NCBI GenBank assembly: GCA_051453625.1
Contig: JBOZIK010000001.1
Span: 12,500,715 to 12,564,714 of the forward strand
Direction of reading: 5' to 3'
DNA: 64,000 nucleotides
DNA from: Welwitschia mirabilis
Lineage: Eukaryota > Gnetophyta > Gnetopsida > Welwitschiales
Within the stretch, counting starts at the first letter, position 1, and each line of letters begins with the position of its first letter. Below are positions 13,324 through 25,517 of this stretch, piece after piece. The notes beneath the pieces are model-generated. The model had not been told where the DNA came from. It searched no databases and was given only the letters and a program-made list of their open reading frames with translations. The translations under genes were made by a program, and so were the position numbers.

Positions 13324-15198
13324 TATTAACATGAAAAATTTAACACTTCAATTAAGTTTAAACAACTAATTAACCTTAATAGAAGACATTAATATAATTG
13401 ATTTTACCATAAAAACATGTCTCCTATTTATTTTCATATTAATTATGTAGTTAATTATTTTTATAACATTTACAAGAAACTTATGCTTAATTGAAGTACA
13501 TGCCTTAATATCACAATCATCAGAGTCAAAATGTCAGTTCCACCATCTAAGACCACTAGCATTGATGGCCTTTCTGCATAGACTACCTTCAAACTCACAT
13601 TTTTGAATTACCATGAAAATTTGAACAAAAGGCAGTTATAGGCTTAATCTAATTCCACATAAGAAATTAACTTGCATTCTTAATGACATGTGGTGATGAT
13701 GATGAGAACTCGCATTGAGACATTTGGTAAGGCTAAGTAGGATGACAATGAAGAAACATTGCATAGTTAACTGTTAACAATAGTTATTGCACTCTATTGC
13801 TAAGTGTGGACATCTTCATAAGCATTTTTACCACATGAAAAAGAAGATAGGCCATCTTACCTAATGTGATGATTTATAACTATCCATCTAATTCTATAAG
13901 TCAAGGGTTTATAACCACTCCTTACCCCCATCTCTCCCTATAAAAGGATCTTGAATGCTTCCTTGTATCATCTTTAGCTTGGAGAATTAGTGAACCTTAA
14001 AGAATTGACTTATGATGGCTTTCTAAGTGACTCTTTGGGGGAGTAAGCTAGTCTTCGAGTATTGCTAAGGAGTTCTTCCTACTCCTTTCTTCCTCTGCTA
14101 TAAAGTTGTTCCTTTTTTGTAATACATTAAGTTATTCTCCTTTGATTTTAATTTATGAGTACAATCATAATTGAAATGCTTAGGTAACTACTTTAATCAT
14201 CAAGTTTATTTTAGTTGTGTAAATTTCTTTTAATTACTTAGTCTAAGTCTTCCAATTTCATAGATCTTAAGTAGTAGAAGTCCTTATGTTTTATTGTTAT
14301 TTTAAGACCAAAGTATTACTTAAATTCATCATTTATCGTATGGTGGATGAGATTATGCCCTATGCCTTAAACCAAAGGAACTTGATGGTTTTAAATATTT
14401 TGGAGGAAGGAAATTAGAAACATTGGAGAGAAGAACTTCTTAGGANNNNNNNNNNNNNNNNNNNNNNNNNNNNNNNNNNNNNNNNNNNNNNNNNNNNNNN
14501 NNNNNNNNNNNNNNNNNNNNNNNNNNNNNNNNNNNNNNNNNNNNNNACTTGTAATGGCTTTCTAAGTGACTCTTTGGGGGAGTAAGCTAGTTTTTGAGTA
14601 TTTCTAAGGAGTTCTTCCTACTTCTTTCTTCCTTTGCTATAAAGTTGTTCCTTTTTTGCAATACATTAAGTTGTTCTCCTTTGATTTTAATTTATGAGTA
14701 CAATCATTATTGAAATGCTTAGGTAACTACTTTAATCATCAAGTTTATTTTAGTTGTGTGAATTCCTTTTAATTACTTAGTCTAAGTCTTTTAATTTCAT
14801 AGATCTTAAGTACTTTACGAGTCCTTATTTTTTATTATTATTTTAAGACTAAAGTAGTAATTAAATTCATCATTTATCATATGGTGGATGAGATTATGCC
14901 CTATGACTTAAACCAAAGGCACTTGATGGTTTTAAGTATTTTGTAGGAAGGCAATTGGAAACATTGGAATAAAGAACTTCTTAGTATGAAGCGGTAATAC
15001 CATGGAGCTAGTTTGCTTCCTTTCTTTCTTAAGATGAAGTTTAATTCCAATTCTAAAAATTACATCTTTTTCTTTCTTTTCTTAAAATTATAACTTGCAT
15101 TAAAGTTTAATTAGTATAATTGTAAAATCTCTAAGGAAGAATGATATTCAAGTGTAAACTTCACTTTAAATATGGTCATTGTACTACATTAATCAGAT
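13324..15198 (+). repeat. Gypsy LTR 1 (plus orientation)
   Basis: It starts TATTAACATG, the equivalent of TGTTAACATG in the minus-strand sister LTRs at 20790-33004, and ends just before a degraded tRNA-type primer site at 15201. Its body is the reverse complement of the sister LTRs, for example the block around ATGCTTAGGTAACTACTTTA. It includes a TATA-like box near 13940. A gap of about 100 N (14446-14546) is flanked by copies of about 450 bp (13990-14445 and 14547-15000), so the true LTR is shorter than the span. Confidence 0.75.
13937..13948 (+). promoter_or_regulatory. LTR TATA box
   Basis: CCCTATAAAAGG lies in the middle of LTR 1. Equivalent positions on the minus strand of the sister LTRs read CTCTATAAAAGAGC (near 21955) or close variants. 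This fits a Pol II retrotransposon promoter. Activity is not shown. Confidence 0.6.
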
Positions 15199-15200
15199 TT

Positions 15201-15217
15201 TAGCATTGTTGCTAGGA
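15201..15217 (+). other. Degraded Gypsy primer-binding site
   Basis: TAGCATTGTTGCTAGGA matches TGGCGCCGTTGCCGGGG (the Athila/Tat-type site) after CpG-to-TpG or CpA decay. A better-kept sister, TGGCACTTTTGCTAG, lies at 15759-15773 in the duplicated copy across the gap at 15510-15609. Confidence 0.65.
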
Positions 15218-16800
15218 TAATGGCATGATAGCTGCCCAAAGGAGTACTAGTGTACTAGTCCTTTTTTTAGTGGTACCCAAATTAATTCATTTTCTTTTAT
15301 TTTTGGTGTTTAGTTTTCTTTCAAGTGGTTAGTATTGGTTCTTCAAGTGTTATCCAACCTAGTCTCGCTTGCTTTAAAGTTTATTTTTGATTATTTTCTA
15401 ACTTGTTTTATGTAGGTATAATGTTTGTTTGTAGGTTGATTTTGGAGTATTAAAAACTTAAAAACCTTAAAAACTTTTAATTAGACTTTACATTGCATTC
15501 TATGCTTTTNNNNNNNNNNNNNNNNNNNNNNNNNNNNNNNNNNNNNNNNNNNNNNNNNNNNNNNNNNNNNNNNNNNNNNNNNNNNNNNNNNNNNNNNNNN
15601 NNNNNNNNNCTTTTTCTTTCTTTTCTTAAAATTATAACTTGCATTAAAGTTTAGTTAGTGTAATTGTAAACCATTACCCATGTTATCCCTAAGAAAGAAT
15701 GATAGTCAAGTGTAAACTTCGCTTTAAATATGGTCATTGTACTACATTAATCAGATTTTGGCACTTTTGCTAGAAAAATGGCATGGTAGCTACCCAAAGG
15801 AGCACTAGTTTTTCTTTTTTCAAGTCTTATACATAGTTCTTATTTTTCCAGTGATGGGTACTAATCCTTTTTTTAGTGATACCCAAATTAGTTTATTTTC
15901 TTTTATTTTTTGTGTTTAGTTTTCTTTCAAGTGGTTAGTATTGGTCCTTCCAGTGTTACCCAACCTACTCTCGCTTATTTTAAAGTTTGTTTTTGATTAT
16001 TTTCTAACTTGTTTTATGCAGGTATAATGTTTGTTTATAGGTTGATTTTGGAGTATAAAAAACTTAAAAACCTTAAAAACTTTTAATTAAACTTTACATT
16101 GCATTCTATGCTTTTCTTTTTCTATTGTAGTTTTCTATGTTTTTCTAGTTTTATTTTTATGTTTTTACTACATGCATAAAACATTAAAAATATTTAAAAA
16201 TTTTCCATGATTTCCATAATATTGGACTTGATTTTATTCATATTTATCATCTCAATTTAATTTTTCTATAACCTTATCACTACAAATGTTCTATGCATGA
16301 TTGACAGACCTATCTATAAAACTTAACATAAAACTTTAAACTTGATCAGTACCACTACCTTTTAGCCTAGAACATTCTATGTTTTTTNNNNNNNNNNNNN
16401 NNNNNNNNNNNNNNNNNNNNNNNNNNNNNNNNNNNNNNNNNNNNNNNNNNNNNNNNNNNNNNNNNNNNNNNNNNNNNNNNNNNNNNNGACCTATCTACAA
16501 AACTTAATCTAAAACTTCAAACTTAACTAGTACCACTACTTTTTAGCCTAGAACATTTTATGTTTTTTACTATAGCCTCTATCAAAATCCAAAATCCTTT
16601 TCAACTTATAGGCTCTGTGAAATCTAGCCCAAAACCATTTTGTAACTTGCCTAAACCTTGTTCTTGTATGCATTAGACTTGTGATAAATCTAGAAGACTA
16701 ATTTATAGCAACATGGATTCATTCACTAATTATAAAAGAATGCAAGAGACTAGAAACTAAGCTTGTGATGATTCTTAGAGATATTAAACATTAAACTCCA
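15218..16800 (+). other. Gypsy 5' untranslated leader with two gap duplications
   Basis: Non-coding T-rich leader between the primer site and gag. Sequence from about 15060-15509 recurs at 15610-16107, and 16309-16387 recurs at 16488-16566, each pair separated by about 100 N. No coding frame is visible. Confidence 0.6.
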
Positions 16801-17960
16801 AAACAACCAAACTAATCAACAAACTTCCTCATCACAAAATCCACTATGAAGCCCATATGATCCACTTAATCTTCAAGATTCCTTTAATGGACCTTTGTCT
16901 AACCAAGAAATGCTTAATAAATTAATGGCCTACTATTTTGATAAAGAAGTGGACAAATAGCAAGCTGCCCTCACTGCTACTATTAATCAACCTAGGCAAA
17001 CCCTCCATGATTACTCTAACCACAAAACCTAAGAGCACCCTCTTTCATAGTGTCATCACCCATTAATTAGAGGCTAGAATTCAAACCCTTCACCATCTAA
17101 CTCTGGCCTCATTTTCATGGATTAGAGTCTAAGGACCCATGCCTCCATCTCAAAGAATTCAATTGTGTGCTATCAACCATTCCTCAGTATTCTAACACTC
17201 ATGATGCACTTAAGCTTATCCTATTTTCCTTTTTCTTGAAAGAAAAGGCAACATCTTGATTATACACTATAAAACCCTTATCCATTACAACTTGGGTGGA
17301 TATAAGTAAATATTTCATCTCCAAATTCTTTCTCAATCATAAGACAAATATCCTAAGAAAAGAAATGATGAATTTCCAATAGAAGGACCACAAAACGTTT
17401 TCCTAAACTGTAGAATGATTTGAAAACTTATTATTAAAATTTCCTGAACATGGTTTTGAGTCGGGTATGGGAATAACTTTTTTCTATGATCGATTATCCA
17501 CTAATAACTACTAATTGGTTGAGATGATAAGCTAAGATAATTTTCTTAGCATGCCCCTAGATGAGGTTTGGGAGTACTTAGAAAGTGTAGCTGAGAGTTC
17601 GAAGAGCTTAGAAAAACCTATGAAACCTTTAAGATATCACCATCTCATTAGGTCAATAAGTGTTTCTAAGATTCCTAAAACTTTTAAGATAAATAATAAA
17701 ATAGACAAACTAAATCAAAGAATAGAATTGTTAACTACCTCACCTTCACCTTCATTCATGGTTGTTAAATTCAAATGCTTAATTTTCCACATTGATACTC
17801 ATGAAACTACCAAATGTCCCTCTATGTCTCTATTCTAAAACACAATCAATGAGTAGGTAAACATAGTAGGGTAGCAATGGAAAAATCCTAAAAATAATCT
17901 ATACTCAAACACTTACAATCCTAGTTGACAAAACCATCCTAATTTCTCTTAGAAGTAGGA
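16800..17960 (+). pseudogene. Gypsy gag relic, copy 1
   Basis: The broken plus frame follows the plant Ty3/Gypsy retrotransposon gag domain. It runs FPFSLKDKA-like (near 17221), ITTWVDISKYFISKFF (17287-17335), NILRKEMMNFQ, FPEHGFESGMGITFFYDRL (about 17440-17500), then LDEVWEYLESVAESS (17554-17600). A long open stretch, 17551-17838, ends in a degraded zinc knuckle (CLIFHIDTHETTKCP). Gag forms the capsid of the element. The first cysteine-pair partner reads F in this copy (CLIF) but C in copy 2 (CLIC). Stops are frequent before 17550. Confidence 0.75.
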
Positions 17961-18076
17961 CAATGACCCACAACAANNNNNNNNNNNNNNNNNNNNNNNN
18001 NNNNNNNNNNNNNNNNNNNNNNNNNNNNNNNNNNNNNNNNNNNNNNNNNNNNNNNNNNNNNNNNNNNNNNNNNNNN

Positions 18077-18830
18077 TCCTATTTTTCTTTTTCTTGAAAG
18101 AAAAGGAAATATCTTGATTATACACTATAAAACCCTTCTCCATTACAACTTGGATGGATATAAGTAAAGATTTCATCCCAAATTCTTTCTCAATCATAAC
18201 ACAAATATCCTAAGAAAAGAAATGATGAATTTCCAATAGAAGGACCACAAAACATTTTTCTAAACCTTAGAATGATTTGAAAACTTATTATTAAAATTCT
18301 CCCAACATGGTTTTGAGTTGGGTACGAGAATAACTTTTTTCTATGATGGATTATCCACTAATAACTACTAATTAGTTGAGATGATAAGCTAAGAAAATTT
18401 TCTTAGCATGCCCCTAGATGAGGTTTCGGAGTACTTAGAAAGTGTAGCTAAGAGTTCGAAGAACTTAGAAAAACCTGTTAAACCTTTAAGATCTTACCAT
18501 CTTATTAGGTCAACAAGTGTTTCTACGATTTCTAAAACTTTTGAGATAAATAATAAAATAGACAAACTAAATCAAAGAATAGAATTATTAGCTACCTTAC
18601 CTTCACCTTCATCCATGGTTATTAAATTCAAATGCTTAATTTGCCACATTGATACCCATGAAACTACCAAATGTCCCTCTATTTCTCTATTCTAAAACAC
18701 AATCAATGAGTACGTAAACGTACGAGGGTAGCAATGAAAAAATCCTAAAAATAATCTATACTCAAACACTTACAATCCTAGTTGACAAAACCATCCTAAT
18801 TTATCTTAGAAGCAAGACAATAACCGACAA
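18077..18830 (+). pseudogene. Gypsy gag relic, copy 2 (gap duplication)
   Basis: This is a near-copy of 17221-17980 across a 100-N gap, with differences scattered along it. The open part, 18408-18695, has the same LDEVSEYLESVAKSS block and a better knuckle, CLICHIDTHETTKCP, with both cysteines of the pair plus His and Cys present. The divergence of a few percent is too high for simple unmerged contig ends but fits alleles or sister elements. Confidence 0.75.
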
Positions 18831-19324
18831 CAAAATTATTAGCCTAAAATTCTATTCCCCTCATCTTCCCATCCTTATTCTTCATCATCAAACTGTCAAA
18901 TGACTTCATCGAAAATCTTCAAAAATTTCGTAAAATCATAAGCTTAAATAAATCAAAAAATCAAATAGAGCATACACGAACTCCAACAAACCACCAGCCA
19001 AAACCTTTCATCAATATAAGGAAACTTCCCATGAGTGCCTAACCAAACCCAAAATGAGCTAGATTTACTAAAGAGATAGAACACTTTAAAAAAAACGAAG
19101 TATACATCTTAGGAGTAAAAAAGAGCTAGAAAATTCAACCATACAAAATAAACCTAAAGAAAAATAAAACACCATAGAAATCAAGGAAAACGATAAGAAT
19201 GAAGATCCATTGATCATATACAAATAACCCTTGCCTTTTCCCCAATAACTAAGGAAGGATAACATAATGAAAATGCAATTGGAGGCTCTTAAAATTTTCA
19301 AGGAAGTTAAAATAAACATTCCCC

Positions 19325-20165
19325 TCCTAGAAGCCATTAAGTAAGTACCTTCTTATGCCAAATTCCGTAAAGACTTATGCACTATAAAAAGGCATATGAA
19401 TGTAAAAAGCAAAGCTTTCTTAACTTAACAAATAAGTGCAATTCTCTAGAACTAATTTCCANNNNNNNNNNNNNNNNNNNNNNNNNNNNNNNNNNNNNNN
19501 NNNNNNNNNNNNNNNNNNNNNNNNNNNNNNNNNNNNNNNNNNNNNNNNNNNNNNNNNNNNNAAGCAACTACCTTCTGATGCCAAATTCCTTAAAGACTTA
19601 TGCACTATAAAAAGGCATATGAAGACCCTAGTTGTCCCACAATCGCTATTACTATAGGCAACAAATAACTCAAGCAAGCCTTATTAGACCTATAAGCTAG
19701 TGTAAACTTTCTTCCCTACAAAACCTATAAAGAATTAGGTTTGGAAGTACTTAAGAACATGGAACTTGAACTCCAATTAATAGGTAACTCTATTAAAACT
19801 TAATTTTGGAGTTATAAAGGATGTCATCGTTAGAGTTAATAGTTGCTACTTTCTAGCAGAACTTTTCATTTTAGACATGGAGAACTCAACAAATCAATCA
19901 ATGCTTATCATATTAGGAAGACCTTTCCTTACAACTTCAAGTGTCTTAATTAATTACAGGAATGGTTAAATAAAGATATTATTTGGTAACATTACCTTAG
20001 AATTAAATATTTTTAATACAATGAAATTACAAAATAATCCTGAAGAGGCTAATTGGCTAATTGAAACTTATGACTTTAAATGTTCTTCTGAGACAAATAT
20101 TTTTGATTCTTTACCATCATTTGATTATTGCTTCTTTGACTCTGAATCTAATACTAAAAAAAAAA
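19325..20165 (+). pseudogene. Gypsy retropepsin (protease) relic
   Basis: This follows gag on the same strand. It begins with the conserved pre-protease block AKFLKDLCTIKRHM (two versions either side of the gap at 19462-19561). Next comes CPTIAITIGNK, then ALLDL-stop-ASVN at 19678-19707, where the family has the active-site ALLDLGASVN. The glycine codon is now TAA. A frameshift near 19800 precedes VIKDVIVRVNSCYF and LIILGRPFLTTSSVLIN (19890-19965), the flap and C-terminal ILGRPF signature. The enzyme would process the element's polyprotein. No RT, RNase H or integrase follows, so this element lost or never had pol here. Confidence 0.8.
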
Positions 20166-20790
20166 AAAAACCTTCAAGTTTTTTGCAATAAGTCATCCTA
20201 GAAAAATGCATGTTTTGCCTAAGGATCATTTTCTCAGAAGCACCCATCCACATCATTATCACTCATCCCACCACCCTTTTGAACCTTTTCATTCACCAAA
20301 CCCGTTTTTAAATCACTTCATTAAGCCTAGACATCATCCACCCAAGCTATTAATTGATGAATTTATATGGCTTACTGACCTAGGTTAATGACCTTTAAAT
20401 AAAAATCAATAATCAGAGATCTTATTATCACCTAAGCAATAGTTAAGATTGAGTTTATTTATAATTTTTTAAGGAAAGGTATGCTTACTTTAAAAGTGTT
20501 GGTTAAGAAAAAAATGCTTATTTTAAAAGTGTTGGTTAAGAATGCATTTTCTTAAGATCCCTAATTTTAATAAAACTTGGTTGTAAAGGTGGGATTTACT
20601 TTAGCATGTATTCCTTCAATATAAAACCTTTAATGGGGACAAGATTTGTCTTGACTAGGTTAATGAGCCAATAGCCCCCTAAAGTACATGAAAATAACTA
20701 TGGGAAGATGAAAAAATAAAATAAAATAACTCTTCCTCAAAAGCATATAACATTAATTACTTAGTTGGCTTTAGTTAACAATATCAAAAT
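20166..20790 (+). other. Post-protease tail of the Gypsy relic
   Basis: A His/Pro-rich open stretch (20206-20388) is unrecognised. After it lies a 32-bp repeat, CTTAYTTTAAAAGTGTTGG (near 20485 and 20517). GTGTTGGTTAAGAATGCATT resembles the GCGCTTGTTGGGAGGCAA block found near the 3' ends of plant Gypsy internal regions (from memory). No plus-strand 3' LTR follows; a minus-strand LTR begins instead. Confidence 0.4.
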
Positions 20791-22571
20791 TTGATTAATA
20801 TAGTATAATGGCCAAATTAAAGCTAATTTTACACTTATCTATCATTCTTCCTTAGTAATAACATAGGTATTGATTCATAATTACACTAACTAAACTTTAA
20901 TGCAAGTTTCAATTTTAAGAAAAGAAAGAGAAAGATGAGATTTTTAGAATTGGGTTTGAACTTCATCTTGAAAAAGGACAAGATCAAATTAGCTCTAACG
21001 TATTGTCAATTTTTCTTAAGCAATTCTTCACTCTAATATCATCGAAATGCCTTCCTACAAAACACTTAAAACTATCAAGTGTTTTTTGTCCAAGTAATGG
21101 GGCATAATCTCATCCATCTTTATGATAAATGATGAATTAAATTAATACTTTAGTCTTAGAATGACAATATAAATTAAGGACTTCAAAAGTGCTTAAGATC
21201 TATGAAACTAAAAGACTTAAACTAAGTAATTAAAAGGAATTTACATAACTAAAATAAACTTGATGAATAAAGTAGTTACCTAAGCATTCCACTTATAATT
21301 TTACTCATAAATTGAAATCAAATAAAACCAATTTAATGCATTGTTAAAAAGGAACAACTTTATAGCAAAGAAATAAAAAAGCNNNNNNNNNNNNNNNNNN
21401 NNNNNNNNNNNNNNNNNNNNNNNNNNNNNNNNNNNNNNNNNNNNNNNNNNNNNNNNNNNNNNNNNNNNNNNNNNNNNNNNNNTAAAAAAGCAGGAAGAAC
21501 TCCTTAACAATCTTCGAAGATTAGCTTACTTCCCCAAAGAGTTATTTAAAAAGCCATCACAAGTCGATGCTCCAAGGTTCTGCAATTCTCCAAGACAAAG
21601 ATAATATAAAGCTCTTTTATAGAGAGAGATTAGGAAAAGGGATAGTTACAAGCCCTTGGCTTATAGTGTTAGGTGCACAATTACAAATCATGACGTTAGG
21701 TAAGTTGGTTTGTCTTCTTTTCCATGTGGTAAAGACACTTATGACGACATCAACATTTGGCTCCAAANNNNNNNNNNNNNNNNNNNNNNNNNNNNNNNNN
21801 NNNNNNNNNNNNNNNNNNNNNNNNNNNNNNNNNNNNNNNNNNNNNNNNNNNNNNNNNNNNNNNNNNNCACTTCCTCAGATAGTCATTTAAAAAGCCATCA
21901 CAAGTTGATGCTCCAAGGTTCTGCAATTCTCCAAGCCAAAGATAATATAAAGCTCTTTTATAGAGAGAGATGAGGAAAAGGGATAGTTTCAAGCCCTTGG
22001 CTTGTAGTGTTACGTGCATAGTTACAAATCATAATATTAGGTAAGTTGGTTAGTCTTCTTTTCCATGTGGTAAAGGCACTTATGATAACATCAACATTTG
22101 GCTCCAAAGTGCTACAGTTGTTGCCAATCATTGACTATGTTATGTGTCTCCACCATCATTCTACTTAACCTTGCCAAATGTCGTGCCATGAGTCTTCATC
22201 ACCATTATTGTGTGTCATCAAGAATGCAAGTTATTTTCTAATGTGGAATTACCTGTAACTACATTTTATCTAATTTTCATTGACAAGCTAGAAACATGAG
22301 TTTAAATGTAGTCTATGCAGAAAGCCTAGTAGCATCAATGGTCTTGGATAGTGGCATCAATGTTTTGACTCTAATGATCATAAGGTTAAGGCATGTCCTT
22401 CAATTTAGCATAAATTCCCTAAAAATGGCATGGGAAATAGTTAACTGCATAATTAATATGAAAATCAATAGAAGACATATTTTGATTGTGAAATCATTTA
22501 TAGTAATGTCTTCTATTCANNNNNNNNNNTCATTTAAAGTTGATTGAAGTGTCAAGTTTTTCATGTTAACA
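20790..22571 (-). repeat. Gypsy LTR 2 (minus orientation)
   Basis: This is the reverse complement of LTR 1. On the minus strand it starts TGTTAACATG at 22571 and runs to about 20790, where TTTTGATATTGTTAACTA is a decayed primer site. Gaps at 21383-21482 and 21768-21867 carry flanking duplications; 21567-21767 recurs at 21893-22100. Confidence 0.75.
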
Positions 22572-22785
22572 CACAACTAACTAGTATTTTTCTAGTACTT
22601 AGCAAAAAAATGATAGCAAAATGGTTAAACATTGAAAATTATCAAATTCAAATGTGCTCAAGCATGAAAAAGATGTTAACTTTGAAAATTTTATGACCGA
22701 TTTTATGTGTTTAAGGCATTGAAGGAAAAAAAATTATAAAAATTGAGATGCCATAATTTAAATCTGATTAATGTAGTAAAATCAC
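22572..22785 (-). repeat. Spacer between tandem LTRs, and intact sister of the Copia target site
   Basis: A unit of about 214 bp between LTR 2 and LTR 3. Its counterpart lies between LTR 3 and LTR 4 but is split there by the Copia insertion (24317-24327 plus 30973-31150). Shared landmarks are ACTAACTAGT versus CTAACTAATC at the junction and ATGAAAAAGATGT in the body. This copy shows the unoccupied target site. Confidence 0.75.
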
Positions 22786-24316
22786 TAAATTTAAACTTAA
22801 CTTTACACTTAGCTATTATTCTTCCTCAAGGATAACATGAGTATTAGTTTAGAATTACACTAACTAAACTTTAATTGAAGTTATAATTTTAAGAAAAGAA
22901 AGAGAAAGATGTGATTTTTAGAATTAGGTTTCCACTTAGTCTTGAAAAATGAGGGAAGCAAACTAGCTCTATGGTATTACCAATTCTTCCTAACCAATCC
23001 TTCACTCTAATGTTGTCTAATTGCCTTTCTATAAAACACTTAAAACCATTAAGTGCTTTTGGTCCAAGTCATGGGGCATAATCTTATTCACTATATGATA
23101 AATGGTAAATCTAATTAATACTCTAATCTTAAAATAATAATAAAAAGTAAGGACTCTTAGAGTACTTCAGATCTATGAAATTAAAAAACTTAGATTAAGT
23201 GATTAAAAGGAATTCATACAACTAAAATAAACTTGATGATTAAAGCAGTTACCTAAGCATTCCAATTATAATTTTACTCATAAATTGAAATCAAAGAAAA
23301 ACAACTTAATGTATTTAAAAAAAAAAAAGGATCAACTTTACAGTAAAGAAAGAAAGAAGTAGGAAGAACTTCTTAGAAATCCTTGAAGACTAGCTCACTC
23401 CTTCGAAGAATTACTTAGCAATCCATCACAAGTCGATGCTCTAAGGTTCTACAATTCTCAAGCCAAAGATGATATAATGAAGGGTTTAAGGTCCTTTTAT
23501 AGTAATAGATGAGGGATAGGAGTGGTTATAAGTCCTTGGCTTATAGCATTATGTGAATAGTTATAAATCATGGCATTAGGCAAGATAGTTTGCCTCCTTT
23601 TCCATGTGGTGAAGATTCTTANNNNNNNNNNNNNNNNNNNNNNNNNNNNNNNNNNNNNNNNNNNNNNNNNNNNNNNNNNNNNNNNNNNNNNNNNNNNNNN
23701 NNNNNNNNNNNNNNNNNNNNNTGGTTATAAGGCCTTGGCTTATAGCATTATGTGAATAGTTATAACTCATGGCATTAGGCAAGATAGTTTGCCTCCTTTT
23801 CCATGTGGTGAAGATTCTTATGATGACGTCAACACTTGACTTCATAGTACTACAACTATTGCCAACTGCTGACTATACCTTGTGTCTTCCCTGTCATCCT
23901 ACTTAACCCTACTAAATGTTACACTATAAGTCTTTGTCATTGTAGCCATGTATCATCAAGAATGTAAGTTAATTTTTAATGTGAAATTATACTATGCTAA
24001 TAAATACATTCTATCTAATTTTCCATAAAAAGCTAGGAACATGAGGTTAAAGGCAATCTATACAGAAAGGTCGATGGCACCAATGGTCTTAGATGTGGCA
24101 CTAGCATTTTGACTCTGATCATCATGAGATTAAGGTATATCCTTTAATTTAGAATAAGTTGCTTGAAAATATCATGGGAAATAGTTAAAGTGCATAATTA
24201 ACATGAAAATCAATAGTATACATATCTTTATGATGAAATCGATTATAGTAATGTCTTTTATTAAGGTTAATTAAACATTTAAACTTGATCAAAGTATTAA
24301 TTTTTGCATGTTAATA
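22786..24316 (-). repeat. Gypsy LTR 3 (minus orientation)
   Basis: It starts on the minus strand at about 24316 (TATTAACATG) and ends near 22786. It has the same body as LTRs 2 and 4, including TTACCTAAGCATTCCAATTA on the plus strand near 23250. The 100-N gap at 23622-23721 is flanked by near-copies (23510-23621 and 23722-23821). Confidence 0.75.
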
Positions 24317-24327
24317 TACCCTCTAAT

Positions 24328-24644
24328 TGTTGGAGTGTATGGTGACTAATCCGGTCCAACCTTTTAATGCACTACGCAGATGAGTCAAAGCGGGGCGTGG
24401 GGATGGATTCCCTGAAGCTTTTGGTGGGCCATTCCAGCCATGGACCCGTGTTGCCCTAATTTTGCAATATATATCTTATGTTAAAAAATATCTTTTATTG
24501 TAACCTTCAAAGGTTGTAACCTTCAAAGATTAATATAAAAACACTAGTGCAGCCGTAGATGGATTGCAATTTGTTAAACCACATAAATCTTATGTGTCTT
24601 GTATTCTTTGATTTTCTCTTTTGCGTTTGATTTGTTTCCTAATA
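24328..24644 (+). repeat. Copia 5' LTR (317 bp)
   Basis: It begins TGTTGGAGTG and ends CCTAATA (decayed CCTAACA). It has two copies of a 16-bp unit, TTGTAACCTTCAAAGG or a close variant, near 24499-24530. The 3' LTR has four. Confidence 0.85.
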
Positions 24645-24646
24645 AC

Positions 24647-24658
24647 TGGTATCAAAGC
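24647..24658 (+). other. Copia primer-binding site
   Basis: TGGTATCAAAGC differs by one base from TGGTATCAGAGC, the initiator tRNA-Met site of plant Copia elements. It lies two bases inside the 5' LTR. Confidence 0.85.
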
Positions 24659-24674
24659 GATCAGGTTCACAGAG

Positions 24675-25460
24675 GATGAGTGGGAGCGATGACATTAGAA
24701 CATGGTAAAGTCAAGATCAATAAGTTGGATGGGGCATATTTTAGTTTCTAAAAGATGCAGATTAATGATTATCTGTACCAAAAGAAGTTGCACAAACTGC
24801 TATTATTGGGAAAGAAACCAAAAAATATGAAGAAGGAAGATTGGGTTCTATGAGATTGTCGGGCACTTTGGATGATCCAATTGACGTTGTTACAAGATGT
24901 TCGTTTAACATCATCAATGAGAAGATTATCCATGGTTTGATAAATACCTTATCAAATATGTACAGGAAGCCTTCAATTCCAAACAAGGTATAGCTAATGT
25001 GTTGGTTGTTTAATTTAAGGATGTCTAAAGATGCGACAGTTATAGAGCACATCAATGAATTCAAGAGATCATAAATTAGTTGAATTTGGTGAAGATTACA
25101 TTTGAGGATGAAATTAGAACATTGATCTTATTATCTTCACTACATGAAATTTGGTCTACAACTATGATTATAGTAAGCAGTTTGTCAAGAGATCAGATGT
25201 TAAAGCTATCAGAAGTTCACAACTTGATTCTTAACGAGGACATTTGTAAAAGGAAGTCAGATGAATCTTTGGGTTCTACCTTGAGTAGTGAAGGCAGAGA
25301 TAGGAGTTCTCAATAAGATCAGAATCAGGATCATAGTAGGTTAAAATCTGAGATGAGGAGTCATTCTAAGCATCACAAGGAAATAACTTGCTGGAATTGT
25401 AATAAAAAGGGCCACTTCAGAAATTAGTGCAAAGAACCAAAGAAGAAGAAAAAGGATCAA
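24675..25460 (+). pseudogene. Copia gag relic with zinc knuckle
   Basis: Broken frames run from the leader to a knuckle reading CWNCNKKGHFRN-stop-C near 25390-25430. This is the CX2CX4HX4C form interrupted by TAG. The open piece 25080-25316 carries LILLSSLHEIWSTTM, matching the LLxSLPxxW gag core of the family. Gag would package element RNA. Confidence 0.75.
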
Positions 25461-25517
25461 CAAGATGATTTAGCAAATGCAACCGCTGACAAAATTGCAG
25501 ATGCTTTAATTTGTTGC

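Noticed and set aside
19086-19337. Minus-strand 83-codon open frame
   Set aside because: It runs antisense to the Gypsy gag-protease linker and its hydrophobic composition is that of a complement of A-rich DNA.
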